In this document: piece after piece, positions 55,922-64,000 of the stretch
Layout: the number at the start of each line of letters is the position of its first letter
Position numbering within the stretch: the first letter of the stretch is position 1
DNA from: Pedobacter sp. PACM 27299
GTDB taxonomy: Bacteria > Bacteroidota > Bacteroidia > Sphingobacteriales > Sphingobacteriaceae
DNA length: 64,000 nucleotides
NCBI RefSeq assembly: GCF_001412655.1
Contig: NZ_CP012996.1
Location: 868,001 to 932,000 of the forward strand
Reading direction: 5' to 3'
Made by a program: the position numbers and the translations under genes
Notes under the pieces: generated by a model
What the model was told of the DNA's origin: nothing
Databases searched by the model: none
Seen by the model: only the letters and a program-made list of their open reading frames with translations

Positions 55922-57133
55922 TTACTTCATAACGGTGATCCTCCTTCCTTCTACTTTAAATCGAACCTGTTCCAGGGATTCCAGTGTATTTAGGATTTCT
56001 GAAAGGCTTCTTGATTTTGAAGCGATTCCTCCGATTTCCACATTTTCTATTTCACCTTGATAAACAACGGTTATATTGTATACCCTTTCCATGTTTCTCA
56101 TGATGGTTTTTAGGTCTCCATCAAGAGATATATAGCCATCTTTCCAGGCTAATGCCTCTTGGAGGTCGACCTTTTTAACGTTTAATTCTCCATTTTCTAA
56201 AACGGATTGCTCACCGGGTATCAGTGTTTTGTATTGGCTTGCAGCGGATTGTTTTTTGTTTCCTGACTCCATATTGACGAGTACGCTTCCTTCTGCAAGG
56301 GTGGTTTTTACTGCGGGCTCATTCTGGTAGGCATTGATGTTAAAATGTGTTCCTAAAACTTCTACTACCTGCCCTCTGCTGATGACTTTAAAAGACATCC
56401 CCTGGTGTTTTGCCACTTCGAAATAGGCTTCACCACTGAGGATAACTGTTCTTTCTTTGCCCATAAACTGTGGTGCATATTTTATAATGGACATCGCGTT
56501 TAGCCATACTTTAGTCCCATCAGGTAGGTTGACCTGATATTTACTCCCAGCGGGTGTGGAGATACTATTGTAATCGGATTGATTTTCTTTTTGATTTTTT
56601 GAAGGATTGGTTAATTGTCCTCCCTCAATGTCGTAGATCAACTGCCCATCAGAAGTTTTGGTAATTTTTATACCGGATTGCTCAGCGATTTTACCGTTAG
56701 CAGCATCGGTGAGGCTGATTTTTTTACCATTGGCCAGCGTGAGCACAGCTTTATTTTCCGGTGCATTGATGGTGTAGTCCTCGTGTGCTCCATATTGGAA
56801 TGGCTTTTCAGGATTCGAATCCTGCTGCATGAATAGATAGACGGATAAACTGATCAGGACAATTGCTGCGGCGGCATATCGATAAATTGTGCTCAGCCGG
56901 TAGTGTTTAACCGGTTTTGGAAGGGCTTTATCTTTTATTTTATCTAATAATTCCGGGTCAGGCAGGTCGTAGCTGAGTGCTTCAGTCAGCTTTTTCTCAT
57001 ACCTGGAAAGCAATGCCGAATAGGCATCATCGTCTAGCCCGACCAGGTATTCATTGAATGCCTGGTATTCTGCTGTGGAAGCAATTCCTTTGGAGAACTG
57101 ATCTAAAATGTTTTCTATTTCCTGCTTTTCCAT
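55922..57133 (-). CDS. FecR-family anti-sigma factor
   Basis: A 403-residue inner-membrane regulator. The N-terminal cytoplasmic part (about 1-80) binds the sigma factor, one membrane helix follows (about 86-105, YRYAAAAIVLISLSVYLFM), and the periplasmic FecR domain comes after it (about 125-330; SIST PAGSKYQVNLPDGTKVWLNA and ERTVILSGEAYFEVAKH). A C-terminal domain (about 330-403) resembles the STN-facing secretin-like module (NIYNITVVYQGEI-type strands). It transmits the signal from the downstream STN-type SusC. ATG at 57133; about 100 bp after the sigma gene. Confidence 0.95.
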   Translation of the reverse strand: MEKQEIENILDQFSKGIASTAEYQAFNEYLVGLDDDAYSALLSRYEKKLTEALSYDLPDPELLDKIKDKALPKPVKHYRLSTIYRYAAAAIVLISLSVYLFMQQDSNPEKPFQYGAHEDYTINAPENKAVLTLANGKKISLTDAANGKIAEQSGIKITKTSDGQLIYDIEGGQLTNPSKNQKENQSDYNSISTPAGSKYQVNLPDGTKVWLNAMSIIKYAPQFMGKERTVILSGEAYFEVAKHQGMSFKVISRGQVVEVLGTHFNINAYQNEPAVKTTLAEGSVLVNMESGNKKQSAASQYKTLIPGEQSVLENGELNVKKVDLQEALAWKDGYISLDGDLKTIMRNMERVYNITVVYQGEIENVEIGGIASKSRSLSEILNTLESLEQVRFKVEGRRITVMK

Positions 57134-57235
57134 GTCTTCGATTACTTGTAAGACGGAGCCGATTGAAAAAAGTACACCTGCTTTTCTGAAGAATTATTGA
57201 AATAAAAATTCTAACTGGAAAACACGCTGAAGAGA

Positions 57236-57826
57236 TTAAGAAAGGATAAAAATGAACCAACACAATAATGGCCAGCCGGTTTTATGACGCAGCTCCTTTT
57301 TAATGATGTTGATGGCTTCATAAAGCTGTTTTTTTACAGCGGATGAAGAAATATGGAGTGCCTCAGCGATTTCATCTATAGACATCTCCTCCTCCATGCG
57401 CATGTCAAAAATCCTGCGTCTTTGCGGAGATAAGCCCTGTAGTGCCCCCTTTGCAATTTTATAATATTCGTCATAAACCAATTGATCATGGACGGAGGCG
57501 AGCTCCTTGCTGACCGCATTTCCTACCTTGTTGATCAGGCGTAACTGTGAATCCTGACGCCCCCGTTGGTCCAGCAGTTGATTTTTCGCCATTTTAAAAA
57601 GATAGGATTCAAAAGAGCGCAGTCCGATGATCTTTTCTTTTCGCATCCATACTTTAAGGAATACGTCCTGAATGACTTCTTCTGTATCCTCCTTATTCTG
57701 ATTGGCAAATGGATAAATAAAACGGTAAAGTTTTGGTACATAGGTGTTATATAGAGCAGCAAATGCTTCCCAGTCCCCTGAAGCTACCTTCTCTAATAAT
57801 TCCTGATTTTCAATATTCGTTTGCAA
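57236..57826 (-). CDS. ECF sigma-70 factor of the FecI-like Bacteroidota family
   Basis: A 196-residue sigma factor. Region 2 (about 20-90) contains YVPKLYRFIYPFANQNKEDTEEVIQDVFLKVWMRK and the promoter-reading SFESYLFKMAKNQLLDQRGR; region 4 (about 125-180) contains GLSPQRRRIFDMRMEEEMSIDEIAEALHISSSAVKKQLYEAI. The start is TTG at 57826, with no in-frame ATG before region 2. The C-terminus is hydrophobic (WPLLCWFIFILS), unusual for a soluble sigma factor. It controls, by analogy, the SusC/SusD/sulfatase genes behind the FecR gene. Confidence 0.93.
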   Translation of the reverse strand: MQTNIENQELLEKVASGDWEAFAALYNTYVPKLYRFIYPFANQNKEDTEEVIQDVFLKVWMRKEKIIGLRSFESYLFKMAKNQLLDQRGRQDSQLRLINKVGNAVSKELASVHDQLVYDEYYKIAKGALQGLSPQRRRIFDMRMEEEMSIDEIAEALHISSSAVKKQLYEAINIIKKELRHKTGWPLLCWFIFILS

Positions 57827-58037
57827 CCCCCTAATGTTAACAATAATATTACGTTCTATAAAACTTGCTCAAGTTACATTTTATTCAGACTCAGATGTTA
57901 TTTTTTTGGCATATCCATCAATTTATTTAGCAGGATTGCTGCTGTTAAATCAGCGCATAATTTACGTATATATTATCGCTGCCGTTAAACTTTAAGGGGG
58001 GATGAGTTGTCTATGGATAGATAGCTAATCACAAACT

Positions 58038-58475
58038 ATGAGCAAGCAGTTATACGATCAGATTTCAGGGACGTTAAGAAGAGCGGAACTGGCGAACCAG
58101 CATTACCAGACGGAATCCTTAAAATGGAACCTTGATCCGAATAAGTCCGCGCATCAGGAAATGAGAGCAGCATTAAAAGAAATCTACGAAGTCTGGATTC
58201 CACTCAGGATTGTATCGATCATGAAAGCGATAGCGCTTCCAAGGTTAAATCAATTAATCTTACATGAAGTACTGCATCCGGAACTTCATACTTTTCAACC
58301 GGCTTATGGTGTAACCCCAACTTTATACCATTTGGAAGAATATAAACCGATATGGTTACAGCAATTGGGAGCTCAGGAAAAGCCGGAACTGATACATTAT
58401 ATCAACGATTTGCGGAGATATGTCTTACAATTTGAAAACCTGCTGGGCGATTTAGAAGAATCTGTCACTTCATAA
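58038..58475 (+). CDS. protein of unknown function (145 residues)
   Basis: A soluble, mostly helical protein without signal peptide or membrane span. Notable stretches are HQEMRAALKEIYEVWIPLRIVSIMKA and an aromatic-rich middle (LHTFQPAYGVTPTLYHLEEYKPIWLQQLG). No family was recognised. ATG at 58038. It points away from the ECF sigma gene and towards the ribosomal-protein genes, from which it is separated by about 190 bp including a likely rpmB promoter. It is probably an independent gene. Confidence 0.55.
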   Translation: MSKQLYDQISGTLRRAELANQHYQTESLKWNLDPNKSAHQEMRAALKEIYEVWIPLRIVSIMKAIALPRLNQLILHEVLHPELHTFQPAYGVTPTLYHLEEYKPIWLQQLGAQEKPELIHYINDLRRYVLQFENLLGDLEESVTS

Positions 58476-58580
58476 TCCGCATAAATGTTGTATATTGCAC
58501 CCCGAGAGCATCCAGGGTAGGGATCTGGGCAGCAGTCCGTAACACGCTGTAAATAAATTCAAAATATTTTAGATACCTAC

Positions 58581-58611
58581 TTGATGATTACAAATATTTT
58601 ATTGATATTTG
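58581..58611 (+). promoter_or_regulatory. likely rpmB promoter
   Basis: TTG (58581-58583) is followed after 20 bp by GATATTTG (58604-58611), one mismatch from the TAnnTTTG -7 box. The start of rpmB is about 50 bp further on. Confidence 0.4.
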
Positions 58612-58661
58612 CACACTCTTAAAAAAATTAAGAAAACATAATTAACACTATATTTAAAGGC

Positions 58662-58895
58662 ATGTCTAGAGTTTGTGATTTAACCGGAAAAATGGCAATG
58701 ACAGGTTTTAATGTTTCTCACTCAAACGTTAAAACTAAGCGTAAGTTTTATCCCAACTTACAACTTCAGAAATTTTATATTCCTGATGAGGATCGTTGGA
58801 TAACACTGAAAGTTTCTACTTCAGCTATCAAAACCATTAATAAAATTGGTATTACTGAGGCGATCAATCGCTTCATGAAAAAAGGATATTTGTAA
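58662..58895 (+). CDS. rpmB: 50S ribosomal protein L28
   Basis: A 77-residue basic protein with the L28 pattern: [34 protein letters not shown] at the N-terminus and the conserved central [19 protein letters not shown]. It sits at the large-subunit tRNA exit side. It is followed by rpmG, the DUF4295 gene and ftsY on the same strand, the usual Bacteroidota order. Confidence 0.97.
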   Translation: MSRVCDLTGKMAMTGFNVSHSNVKTKRKFYPNLQLQKFYIPDEDRWITLKVSTSAIKTINKIGITEAINRFMKKGYL

Positions 58896-58935
58896 ATAAC
58901 ATTGGTTGATGTGAATCGACCTTAAGATTAATAAA

Positions 58936-59118
58936 ATGGCAAAAAAAGGTAACAGAGTACAAGTTATTCTAGAGTGTACGGAGCATAAAACTAGTGGCAT
59001 GCCTGGTATGTCTAGATATATCTCTACTAAAAACCGTAAAAACACTACTGAGAGATTAGAATTGAAAAAATTCAATCCAGTTTTGAAAAAGGTAACTGTA
59101 CATAAAGAAATTAAGTAA
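58936..59118 (+). CDS. rpmG: 50S ribosomal protein L33
   Basis: A 60-residue L33 protein: [21 protein letters not shown] followed by [31 protein letters not shown]. The zinc-binding cysteine pairs of C+ type L33 are absent (one Cys only), so this is the zinc-independent form. It starts 40 bp after rpmB. Confidence 0.96.
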   Translation: MAKKGNRVQVILECTEHKTSGMPGMSRYISTKNRKNTTERLELKKFNPVLKKVTVHKEIK

Positions 59119-59156
59119 TACATTTAGTATTTAACTAAATACAATCTATTTAGATC

Positions 59157-59315
59157 ATGGCAAAAAAGGTAGTTGCAACCCTTAAAACGGGAAAAGGTAA
59201 AGAATATTCGAAAGTTATTACGATGACTAAATCACCTAGAACAGGTGCATATTCTTTCAAAGAAGTTATTGTTCACAACGATCACGTTCAAGATGCTATT
59301 GCATCCAAAAAATAA
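59157..59315 (+). CDS. DUF4295 family small ribosome-associated-type protein
   Basis: A 52-residue, strongly basic protein (MAKKVVATLKTGKGKEYSKVI, then SPRTGAYSFKEVIVHNDHV and a KK end). Its position directly between rpmG and ftsY, its size and its charge match the DUF4295 proteins seen at this place across Bacteroidota. A ribosomal role has been suspected from this context; the sequence itself does not prove it. ATG at 59157, 38 bp after rpmG, stop at 59313-59315; a terminator follows. Confidence 0.88.
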   Translation: MAKKVVATLKTGKGKEYSKVITMTKSPRTGAYSFKEVIVHNDHVQDAIASKK

Positions 59316-59335
59316 TTTTAATATTTAATTATATT

Positions 59336-59369
59336 AAAGCCGTCCCTTTTAAATGGGAGGGCTTTTTTT
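59336..59369 (+). terminator. terminator after rpmB-rpmG-DUF4295
   Basis: AAAGCCGTCCC and GGGAGGGCTTT form a stem with one mismatch around an 8-nt loop, followed by a seven-T run. ftsY begins 17 bp later, so partial read-through into ftsY is possible. Confidence 0.75.
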
Positions 59370-59386
59370 GTTTAATTAGACATTGT

Positions 59387-60349
59387 ATGGGTTTATTCGA
59401 TTTTTTCAAGAAAAAGGAAACTGCTCCCGAAGCGCAGGAAGCTCTAGACAAGGGTTTAGAGAAAACTAAAGAGGGCTTTTTGAGTAAAATCACGAAGGCC
59501 GTTGCGGGTAAGTCGACAGTAGATGATGATGTACTCGATAGTCTTGAGGAGGTTTTAGTGACTTCCGATGTTGGTGTAACTACCACCCTGAAAATTATTG
59601 ACCGTATACAAGCTCGTGTAGCTAAAGACAAGTATTTATCCACCTCAGAACTGCAGCGTTTGCTGCGCGATGAGATACAATTGATGCTTTCTGAAAACAA
59701 CAGCAATGACTTCCGTAAGTTTGAATATGGACAGCACAAGCCTTATGTGATTATGGTAGTGGGTGTAAATGGGGTAGGTAAAACCACCACCATTGGTAAA
59801 CTTGCCCATAAACTGAAAGCTGAAGGGTTGAGCGTAGTTTTAGGTGCAGCCGATACTTTCAGGGCAGCAGCAGTAGAACAGATCAAACTTTGGGGAGAAC
59901 GCGTTGGCGTAAGGGTAGTCGCACAGGCAATGGGTTCAGACCCTGCTTCTGTGGCTTTCGACACTTTGCAATCTGCAGTCGCCAATGGCGAAGATGTAGT
60001 GATCATTGATACTGCCGGACGTTTACACAATAAAATTGGCCTGATGAATGAATTGGGTAAAATTAAACATGTGATGGAAAAGGTAATCCCTTCGGCTCCA
60101 CACGAAATATTATTGGTGTTGGATGGTTCAACTGGGCAAAATGCCTTTGAACAATGTAAACAGTTTACCGAGGCTACCGACGTAAATGCATTGGCCATTA
60201 CCAAACTGGATGGTACCGCTAAAGGTGGTGTCGTGATCGGAATTTCTGATCAGTTTAAAATCCCAGTAAAATATATAGGCGTTGGCGAAAGCGTAAACGA
60301 CCTGCAATTATTTGACAAAAAAGCATTTGTAGACAGCTTGTTTAACTAG
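59387..60349 (+). CDS. ftsY: signal-recognition-particle receptor FtsY
   Basis: FtsY is the SRP GTPase receptor at the inner membrane. The 320 residues comprise a short N-terminal acidic stretch and the N domain (about 20-110). The G domain follows with GVNGVGKTTTIGKLA (G1, near 127-141), DTFRAAAVEQ (G2), DTAGR (G3) and TKLDGTAKGG (G4), and then the closing GVGESVNDLQLFD. The long acidic A domain of E. coli is missing, as is usual here. ATG at 59387. rimO follows 41 bp later. Confidence 0.97.
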   Translation: MGLFDFFKKKETAPEAQEALDKGLEKTKEGFLSKITKAVAGKSTVDDDVLDSLEEVLVTSDVGVTTTLKIIDRIQARVAKDKYLSTSELQRLLRDEIQLMLSENNSNDFRKFEYGQHKPYVIMVVGVNGVGKTTTIGKLAHKLKAEGLSVVLGAADTFRAAAVEQIKLWGERVGVRVVAQAMGSDPASVAFDTLQSAVANGEDVVIIDTAGRLHNKIGLMNELGKIKHVMEKVIPSAPHEILLVLDGSTGQNAFEQCKQFTEATDVNALAITKLDGTAKGGVVIGISDQFKIPVKYIGVGESVNDLQLFDKKAFVDSLFN

Positions 60350-60390
60350 TTTTTAGTTCAACAGAAGAATTCTACACCAAATAAAAAATC

Positions 60391-61725
60391 ATGAATACAA
60401 AAACCACATCTAAAATCATTCCTGTTAAAAAACCTAAAATCAATGTCATTACTTTGGGTTGTTCTAAAAACCTGTATGATTCAGAAGTTTTGATGGGTCA
60501 GCTTCGTGGCAATAGCATGGATGTGGTCCATGAATCCGATAAAATGGGCAAAGATGATATTGTAGTCATCAATACCTGCGGTTTTATCGACAATGCCAAG
60601 CAAGAATCAATTGATACTATTCTTCAATATAGCGAACTTAAAGACGCCGGTAAAATTGCCAAAGTAATTGTAACCGGTTGTTTATCTGAAAGGTATAAGC
60701 CGGAATTGGAAGCGGAAATCACCAATGTAGATGCTTTCTTTGGAACCAATGATCTGAACAATATCTTACATTCCTTAGGTGCTAATTATAAGCATGAGCT
60801 GATTGGAGAAAGGTTATTGACCACTCCATCTCACTTTGCTTATTTTAAAATTGCAGAAGGCTGTAACCGCCCATGCTCTTTTTGTGCCATTCCTTTGATG
60901 CGTGGAAAACACGTTTCCAGAGATATGAATGAGTTGGTAAATGAAGCAAAAATTTTAGCCGCTAACGGTACAAAAGAATTAATTCTGATTGCACAGGATC
61001 TGACTTATTATGGTTTAGACATTTACGGAAAACGTAACCTGGACGAATTGCTAAGACGTCTTTCTGATGTAAATGGAATCGAATGGATCAGGTTACAATA
61101 TGCTTATCCTTCAGGTTTCCCAATGGAGATTCTGGATGCAATGAACGAGCGTGATAACATCTGTAAATACCTGGATATGCCTTTACAGCATATTACAGAT
61201 AATATGTTGAAATCTATGCGTCGTGGAATCACGAAACAGAAGACCATTGATATTGTGAACCAAATCAGAGATAAAGTGCCGAATATCGCCATGCGTACTA
61301 CTTTAATTTGTGGTTACCCAGGTGAAACAGAAGCCGATTTCGAAGAGATGCTGAGCTGGGTGGAAGACACGAGGTTCGATAGATTAGGTTGTTTCACTTA
61401 TTCTCATGAAGAAAAAACTCATGCTCATGACCTGGTTGATGATGTCCCTGCAGAAGTAAAACAGGAACGTGTAGATGCCATCATGGAATTACAGCAAGGG
61501 ATTTCTTATGAGATCAATCAGGAAAAAATCGGTCATACCTATAAAGTACTGGTAGATAGAAAAGAAGGTGATTTCTTTATTGGAAGAACTGAATTTGACT
61601 CTCCTGAGGTTGATAATGAGGTTTTAATTGATGCTAAAACAGGTTATGCGGCTAATGGAAGCTTCGTAAATGTGAAGATTGACAGGGCAGAAGATTTTGA
61701 TCTATATGGACAAATTGTAAAATAA
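60391..61725 (+). CDS. rimO: ribosomal protein S12 methylthiotransferase RimO
   Basis: RimO is a radical-SAM enzyme that adds a methylthio group to an aspartate of ribosomal protein S12. The 444 residues have the N-terminal MTTase domain with the second cluster's cysteines (Cys24, Cys63, Cys97) and the radical-SAM triad CNRPCSFC (Cys158, 162, 165). A C-terminal TRAM domain (about 375-440) includes TYKVLVDRKEGDFFIGRTEFDSPEVDNEVLID. The ATG at 60391 gives an N-terminal extension of about 15 residues before the usual start. It follows ftsY and is probably co-transcribed with it. Confidence 0.95.
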   Translation: MNTKTTSKIIPVKKPKINVITLGCSKNLYDSEVLMGQLRGNSMDVVHESDKMGKDDIVVINTCGFIDNAKQESIDTILQYSELKDAGKIAKVIVTGCLSERYKPELEAEITNVDAFFGTNDLNNILHSLGANYKHELIGERLLTTPSHFAYFKIAEGCNRPCSFCAIPLMRGKHVSRDMNELVNEAKILAANGTKELILIAQDLTYYGLDIYGKRNLDELLRRLSDVNGIEWIRLQYAYPSGFPMEILDAMNERDNICKYLDMPLQHITDNMLKSMRRGITKQKTIDIVNQIRDKVPNIAMRTTLICGYPGETEADFEEMLSWVEDTRFDRLGCFTYSHEEKTHAHDLVDDVPAEVKQERVDAIMELQQGISYEINQEKIGHTYKVLVDRKEGDFFIGRTEFDSPEVDNEVLIDAKTGYAANGSFVNVKIDRAEDFDLYGQIVK

Positions 61726-61771
61726 ATTTGTGATGTATTGACTTCTGGTTTATTAACTTAAATTCGTAGCA

Positions 61772-63361
61772 ATGCAGGCCAAATACATCTCTTACCAGGA
61801 AACCAATGCCTTCTCCACCGCTGTACTCGATTACATCGACGGAAAGGACCAGTTAAGTGCTTTTTATAAGTACACACCGGATTTCGAAGGCTTTGCTAAA
61901 GCCATCGCTAACCGCGATTTTAAAGGAAATAGGTCTGTATTGACTGAGGTTCTGAAAAAGCAATATACCACCGTTGAAGCACCCGCTTTAGTGGAACAAA
62001 ATATACAACTTCTAGCTGATGACCGGACTTATACCATTACCACCGGTCATCAGCTTAATATCTTTACGGGTCCACTTTATTTCATTTACAAGATTGTCAC
62101 AGCCATTAACCTTGCAAAAGAGTTAAAGGAGAAGTTTCCGAATGAAAACTTTGTCCCCGTTTATTGGATGGCTACCGAAGATCATGATTTTGAAGAGATC
62201 AACCATGTGAAAATCGAAGATAGGAAGCTCAGCTGGAATAAAAATGCAGCCGGAGCCACTGGAAGATTAAGTACCAAAGACATCACAGAAACATTATTGG
62301 CTTATAAAGGCTATCTCGGCATTAGCGAGAATGGTTTGCAATTGGCCGAATTGGTCGAAAGGGCATACGGAACACATGGGAAACTTTCTGATGCCACCAG
62401 GGAACTGGTCAATGGGTTATTTGGAAAGTATGGATTGGTCTGTGTAGATGCAGATGAACCCGCGCTAAAAAAGGAATTTGCGCCTATTATCGAAGCAGAT
62501 ATTATTGGTCAGCATAGCTTTAAGCATATTTCTGAAAGCAATGCTGCTTTGGAAGCCAAAGGTTATAAGACTCAGGTAAACCCTAGGGAAATCAATTTCT
62601 TTTACATGACAGACCAGTTAAGGGAACGTATTGTAGCAGAAGATGAAGTATTTAAGGTGATGAATACCGACATTCAGTTCAGTCTCGATGAATTAAAAAA
62701 AGAAATCAGCGAGTTCCCGGAACGTTTTAGTCCGAATGTGGTGATGCGCCCGGTGTATCAGGAAGTGATTTTGCCAAACCTGGCCTATATCGGTGGAGGT
62801 GCAGAACTGACTTATTGGTTACAGCTAAAAGCAAACTTCGATTATTATCAGGTAGATTTTCCGGTTTTATTGCTTAGAAACTCCGCATTAGTGATCGATA
62901 AACGTTCTGAATTAAAAATGCAGATTCTTGGTATCAGTCATAAAGATTTGTTTAAAAATAACGAAACACTTAAAAACGATTGGATCAAAGCCCATGTTAA
63001 TTTACAGCTGACATTGGGGGATGAGCAACGTACATTGAGCGCCATTTTTGATCAGATTAAGCTCAATGCTTATAAAATAGATAAAACACTTTCGCAATCG
63101 GCTGATGCTGCTAAAACTAAAGCGCTAAAATTGATCGTCAACCTGGAGAAGAAAATGCTGCGCGCTGAAAAGCGAAAGCATGATACTTCTTTATCACAGA
63201 TTGACAATTTAAAAGGGAAACTTTTCCCAACAGGGGTGCTGCAGGAGCGGGTGCTGAATATTGCACCTTTATATGTAGCCTATGGCGATGAGTTTATCGC
63301 TTCCCTGATTTTGAATTTCAAACCATTGGACCATCAGTTTACGGTTCTATTTGCTTCATAA
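61772..63361 (+). CDS. bshC: bacillithiol biosynthesis cysteine-adding enzyme BshC
   Basis: BshC is the putative cysteine ligase that completes bacillithiol, the low-molecular-weight thiol of several Firmicutes and Bacteroidota. The 529 residues have family signatures TTGHQLNIFTGPLYFIYKIVTAI (near 90-112), VPVYWMATEDHDFEEINHV (about 129-147), NVVMRPVYQEVILPNLAYIGGGAEL near 330-354, and a late coiled-coil (ALKLIVNLEKKMLRAEKRKHDT). bshA and bshB are not in this window. The next gene begins 2 bp after its stop, so the two are likely coupled. Confidence 0.95.
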   Translation: MQAKYISYQETNAFSTAVLDYIDGKDQLSAFYKYTPDFEGFAKAIANRDFKGNRSVLTEVLKKQYTTVEAPALVEQNIQLLADDRTYTITTGHQLNIFTGPLYFIYKIVTAINLAKELKEKFPNENFVPVYWMATEDHDFEEINHVKIEDRKLSWNKNAAGATGRLSTKDITETLLAYKGYLGISENGLQLAELVERAYGTHGKLSDATRELVNGLFGKYGLVCVDADEPALKKEFAPIIEADIIGQHSFKHISESNAALEAKGYKTQVNPREINFFYMTDQLRERIVAEDEVFKVMNTDIQFSLDELKKEISEFPERFSPNVVMRPVYQEVILPNLAYIGGGAELTYWLQLKANFDYYQVDFPVLLLRNSALVIDKRSELKMQILGISHKDLFKNNETLKNDWIKAHVNLQLTLGDEQRTLSAIFDQIKLNAYKIDKTLSQSADAAKTKALKLIVNLEKKMLRAEKRKHDTSLSQIDNLKGKLFPTGVLQERVLNIAPLYVAYGDEFIASLILNFKPLDHQFTVLFAS

Positions 63362-63363
63362 AA

Positions 63364-64000
63364 ATGATTTTTCACACTTTTACAGAACAAAATTTACGTC
63401 AATTTACGGAAAGGGTATTCCTGAAAATGGGATGCCCTGCAGTCGATGCGCAATTGGCAGCAGATGTATTGCTAAAATCAGATTTGCGTGGAATAGATTC
63501 TCATGGAGTAGCCAGGTTAAGCGGCTATGTTAGATTATGGGAAAAAGAACGCATCAATGCGACACCTAACGTGCGTGTGGTTCATGAAACGCCAACTACT
63601 GCCACAGTAGATGGAGATGCAGGACTAGGACTGGTAGTGGCTCCTTTTGCCATGAAAGTAGCAATAGAAAAAGCAAAGATCTATGGGAGTGGATGGGTAG
63701 CGGTTAAAAATTCTAATCATTTTGGAATTGCCGGATATCATGCTTTAATGGCGGTAGAACAAGATATGATTGGGGTAAGTATGACCAATGCAAGTCCGTT
63801 GGTTACACCAACTTATGCGAATGAAAGGTTACTGGGTACCAATCCGATGTGTTATGCTTTTCCTGCTGGAAAGTATCCTCCGGTAGTGGTGGATATGGCT
63901 ACCGCTGCGGCAGCAAATGGGAAGTTGGAAATCGCTCAAAGAGCAAATCTGCCGATCCCAGAAGGCTGGGTACAGGATAAAGATGGAAATGTTTCTACAA
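63364..64000 (+). CDS. Ldh-family (malate/L-lactate/ureidoglycolate-type) NAD(P)-dependent oxidoreductase, truncated
   Basis: The first 212 codons are visible; the gene runs off the window. Start is ATG at 63364, 2 bp after bshC. The family pattern is clear: DLRGIDSHGVARLSGYVRLW (residues about 40-59, the SHG motif), GDAGLGLVVAPFAMKVAIEKA, the catalytic NSNHFGIAGYH (about 118-128), MTNASPLV, GTNPMCYAFPAG and VDMATAAAANGKLEIA. This is the non-Rossmann malate/lactate dehydrogenase family; the substrate cannot be told from this part. Confidence 0.92.
   Translation, partial: MIFHTFTEQNLRQFTERVFLKMGCPAVDAQLAADVLLKSDLRGIDSHGVARLSGYVRLWEKERINATPNVRVVHETPTTATVDGDAGLGLVVAPFAMKVAIEKAKIYGSGWVAVKNSNHFGIAGYHALMAVEQDMIGVSMTNASPLVTPTYANERLLGTNPMCYAFPAGKYPPVVVDMATAAAANGKLEIAQRANLPIPEGWVQDKDGNVST

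Noticed and set aside
44665..57826. Heparin/heparan-sulfate degradation locus
   Set aside because: A sulfatase in a Pedobacter-like genome suggests it, but no heparinase, lyase or unsaturated glucuronyl hydrolase is present, and the sulfatase subfamily cannot be assigned from sequence alone.
1..64000. tRNA, rRNA, CRISPR array or insertion sequence
   Set aside because: No cloverleaf-like sequence, rRNA segment, regular spacer-repeat array or transposase frame was recognised by eye. A tRNAscan-SE, Infernal and ISfinder run would settle this.

Overview
The window looks like a chromosomal segment of a Bacteroidota bacterium of the Sphingobacteriaceae (Pedobacter-like) type. This is inferred from three SusC/SusD pairs, a Bacteroidota-style ECF sigma/FecR pair, promoters of the form TTG-N18/19-TAnnTTTG, very little Shine-Dalgarno signal, a bacillithiol gene (bshC), and gene orders typical of the phylum: parA-parB-DUF5683-dapB-lepB, ftsX-DUF3098-uppP-truB and rpmB-rpmG-DUF4295-ftsY-rimO. 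No rRNA, tRNA, CRISPR array, transposase or prophage gene was seen.

Layout. 1-6.5 kb: a truncated TamB-like gene (-) diverges from tsaD (+); tsaD and a small membrane protein converge on recA, with nth upstream of recA; then a small unknown gene and a sigma-70 family factor. 6.7-14.6 kb: a UvrA-type excinuclease subunit, a LysE-type exporter, an unrecognised multi-pass membrane protein, a CPA2/Kef-type antiporter and a small secreted unknown. 14.6-19.6 kb (all -): ftsX, DUF3098, uppP, truB, yitT-like and ribF, interrupted by a 63-bp tandem repeat between uppP and truB. 19.9-30.3 kb: a small lipoprotein, a ClC channel, leuS, a structured intergenic element, an outer-membrane beta-barrel receptor, an orphan solute-binding lipoprotein, an unknown protein and an NAD(P)H-dependent reductase.

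30.5-35 kb (+): chromosome partitioning (parA, parB), DUF5683, lysine/peptidoglycan synthesis (dapB) and signal peptidase I (lepB). 35.1-41.5 kb (+): a ROK-family regulator followed by a SusC/SusD pair, a compact nutrient-uptake locus without a visible hydrolase. 41.5-44.6 kb: CsbD-like protein, a thioredoxin-fold lipoprotein lacking the CxxC pair, and acetyl-CoA synthetase. 44.7-57.8 kb (-): the main accessory locus, in transcription order ECF sigma factor, FecR-type anti-sigma, SusC with an N-terminal STN signalling domain, SusD, a second short SusC, a second SusD, and an exported sulfatase. It reads as a trans-envelope-regulated uptake system for a sulfated glycan or other sulfated compound. 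58-64 kb (+): an unknown gene, ribosomal proteins L28 and L33, DUF4295, ftsY, rimO, bshC and a truncated Ldh-family dehydrogenase.

Most genes are ordinary core functions. The parts most worth a second look are the sulfatase locus with two unlike SusC proteins, the 63-bp (21-codon) tandem repeat at 17.4-17.6 kb, a GC-rich multi-hairpin element at 24.7-24.8 kb, two long perfect inverted repeats acting as shared terminators, and the apparently ATG-less divergent tamB/tsaD pair.
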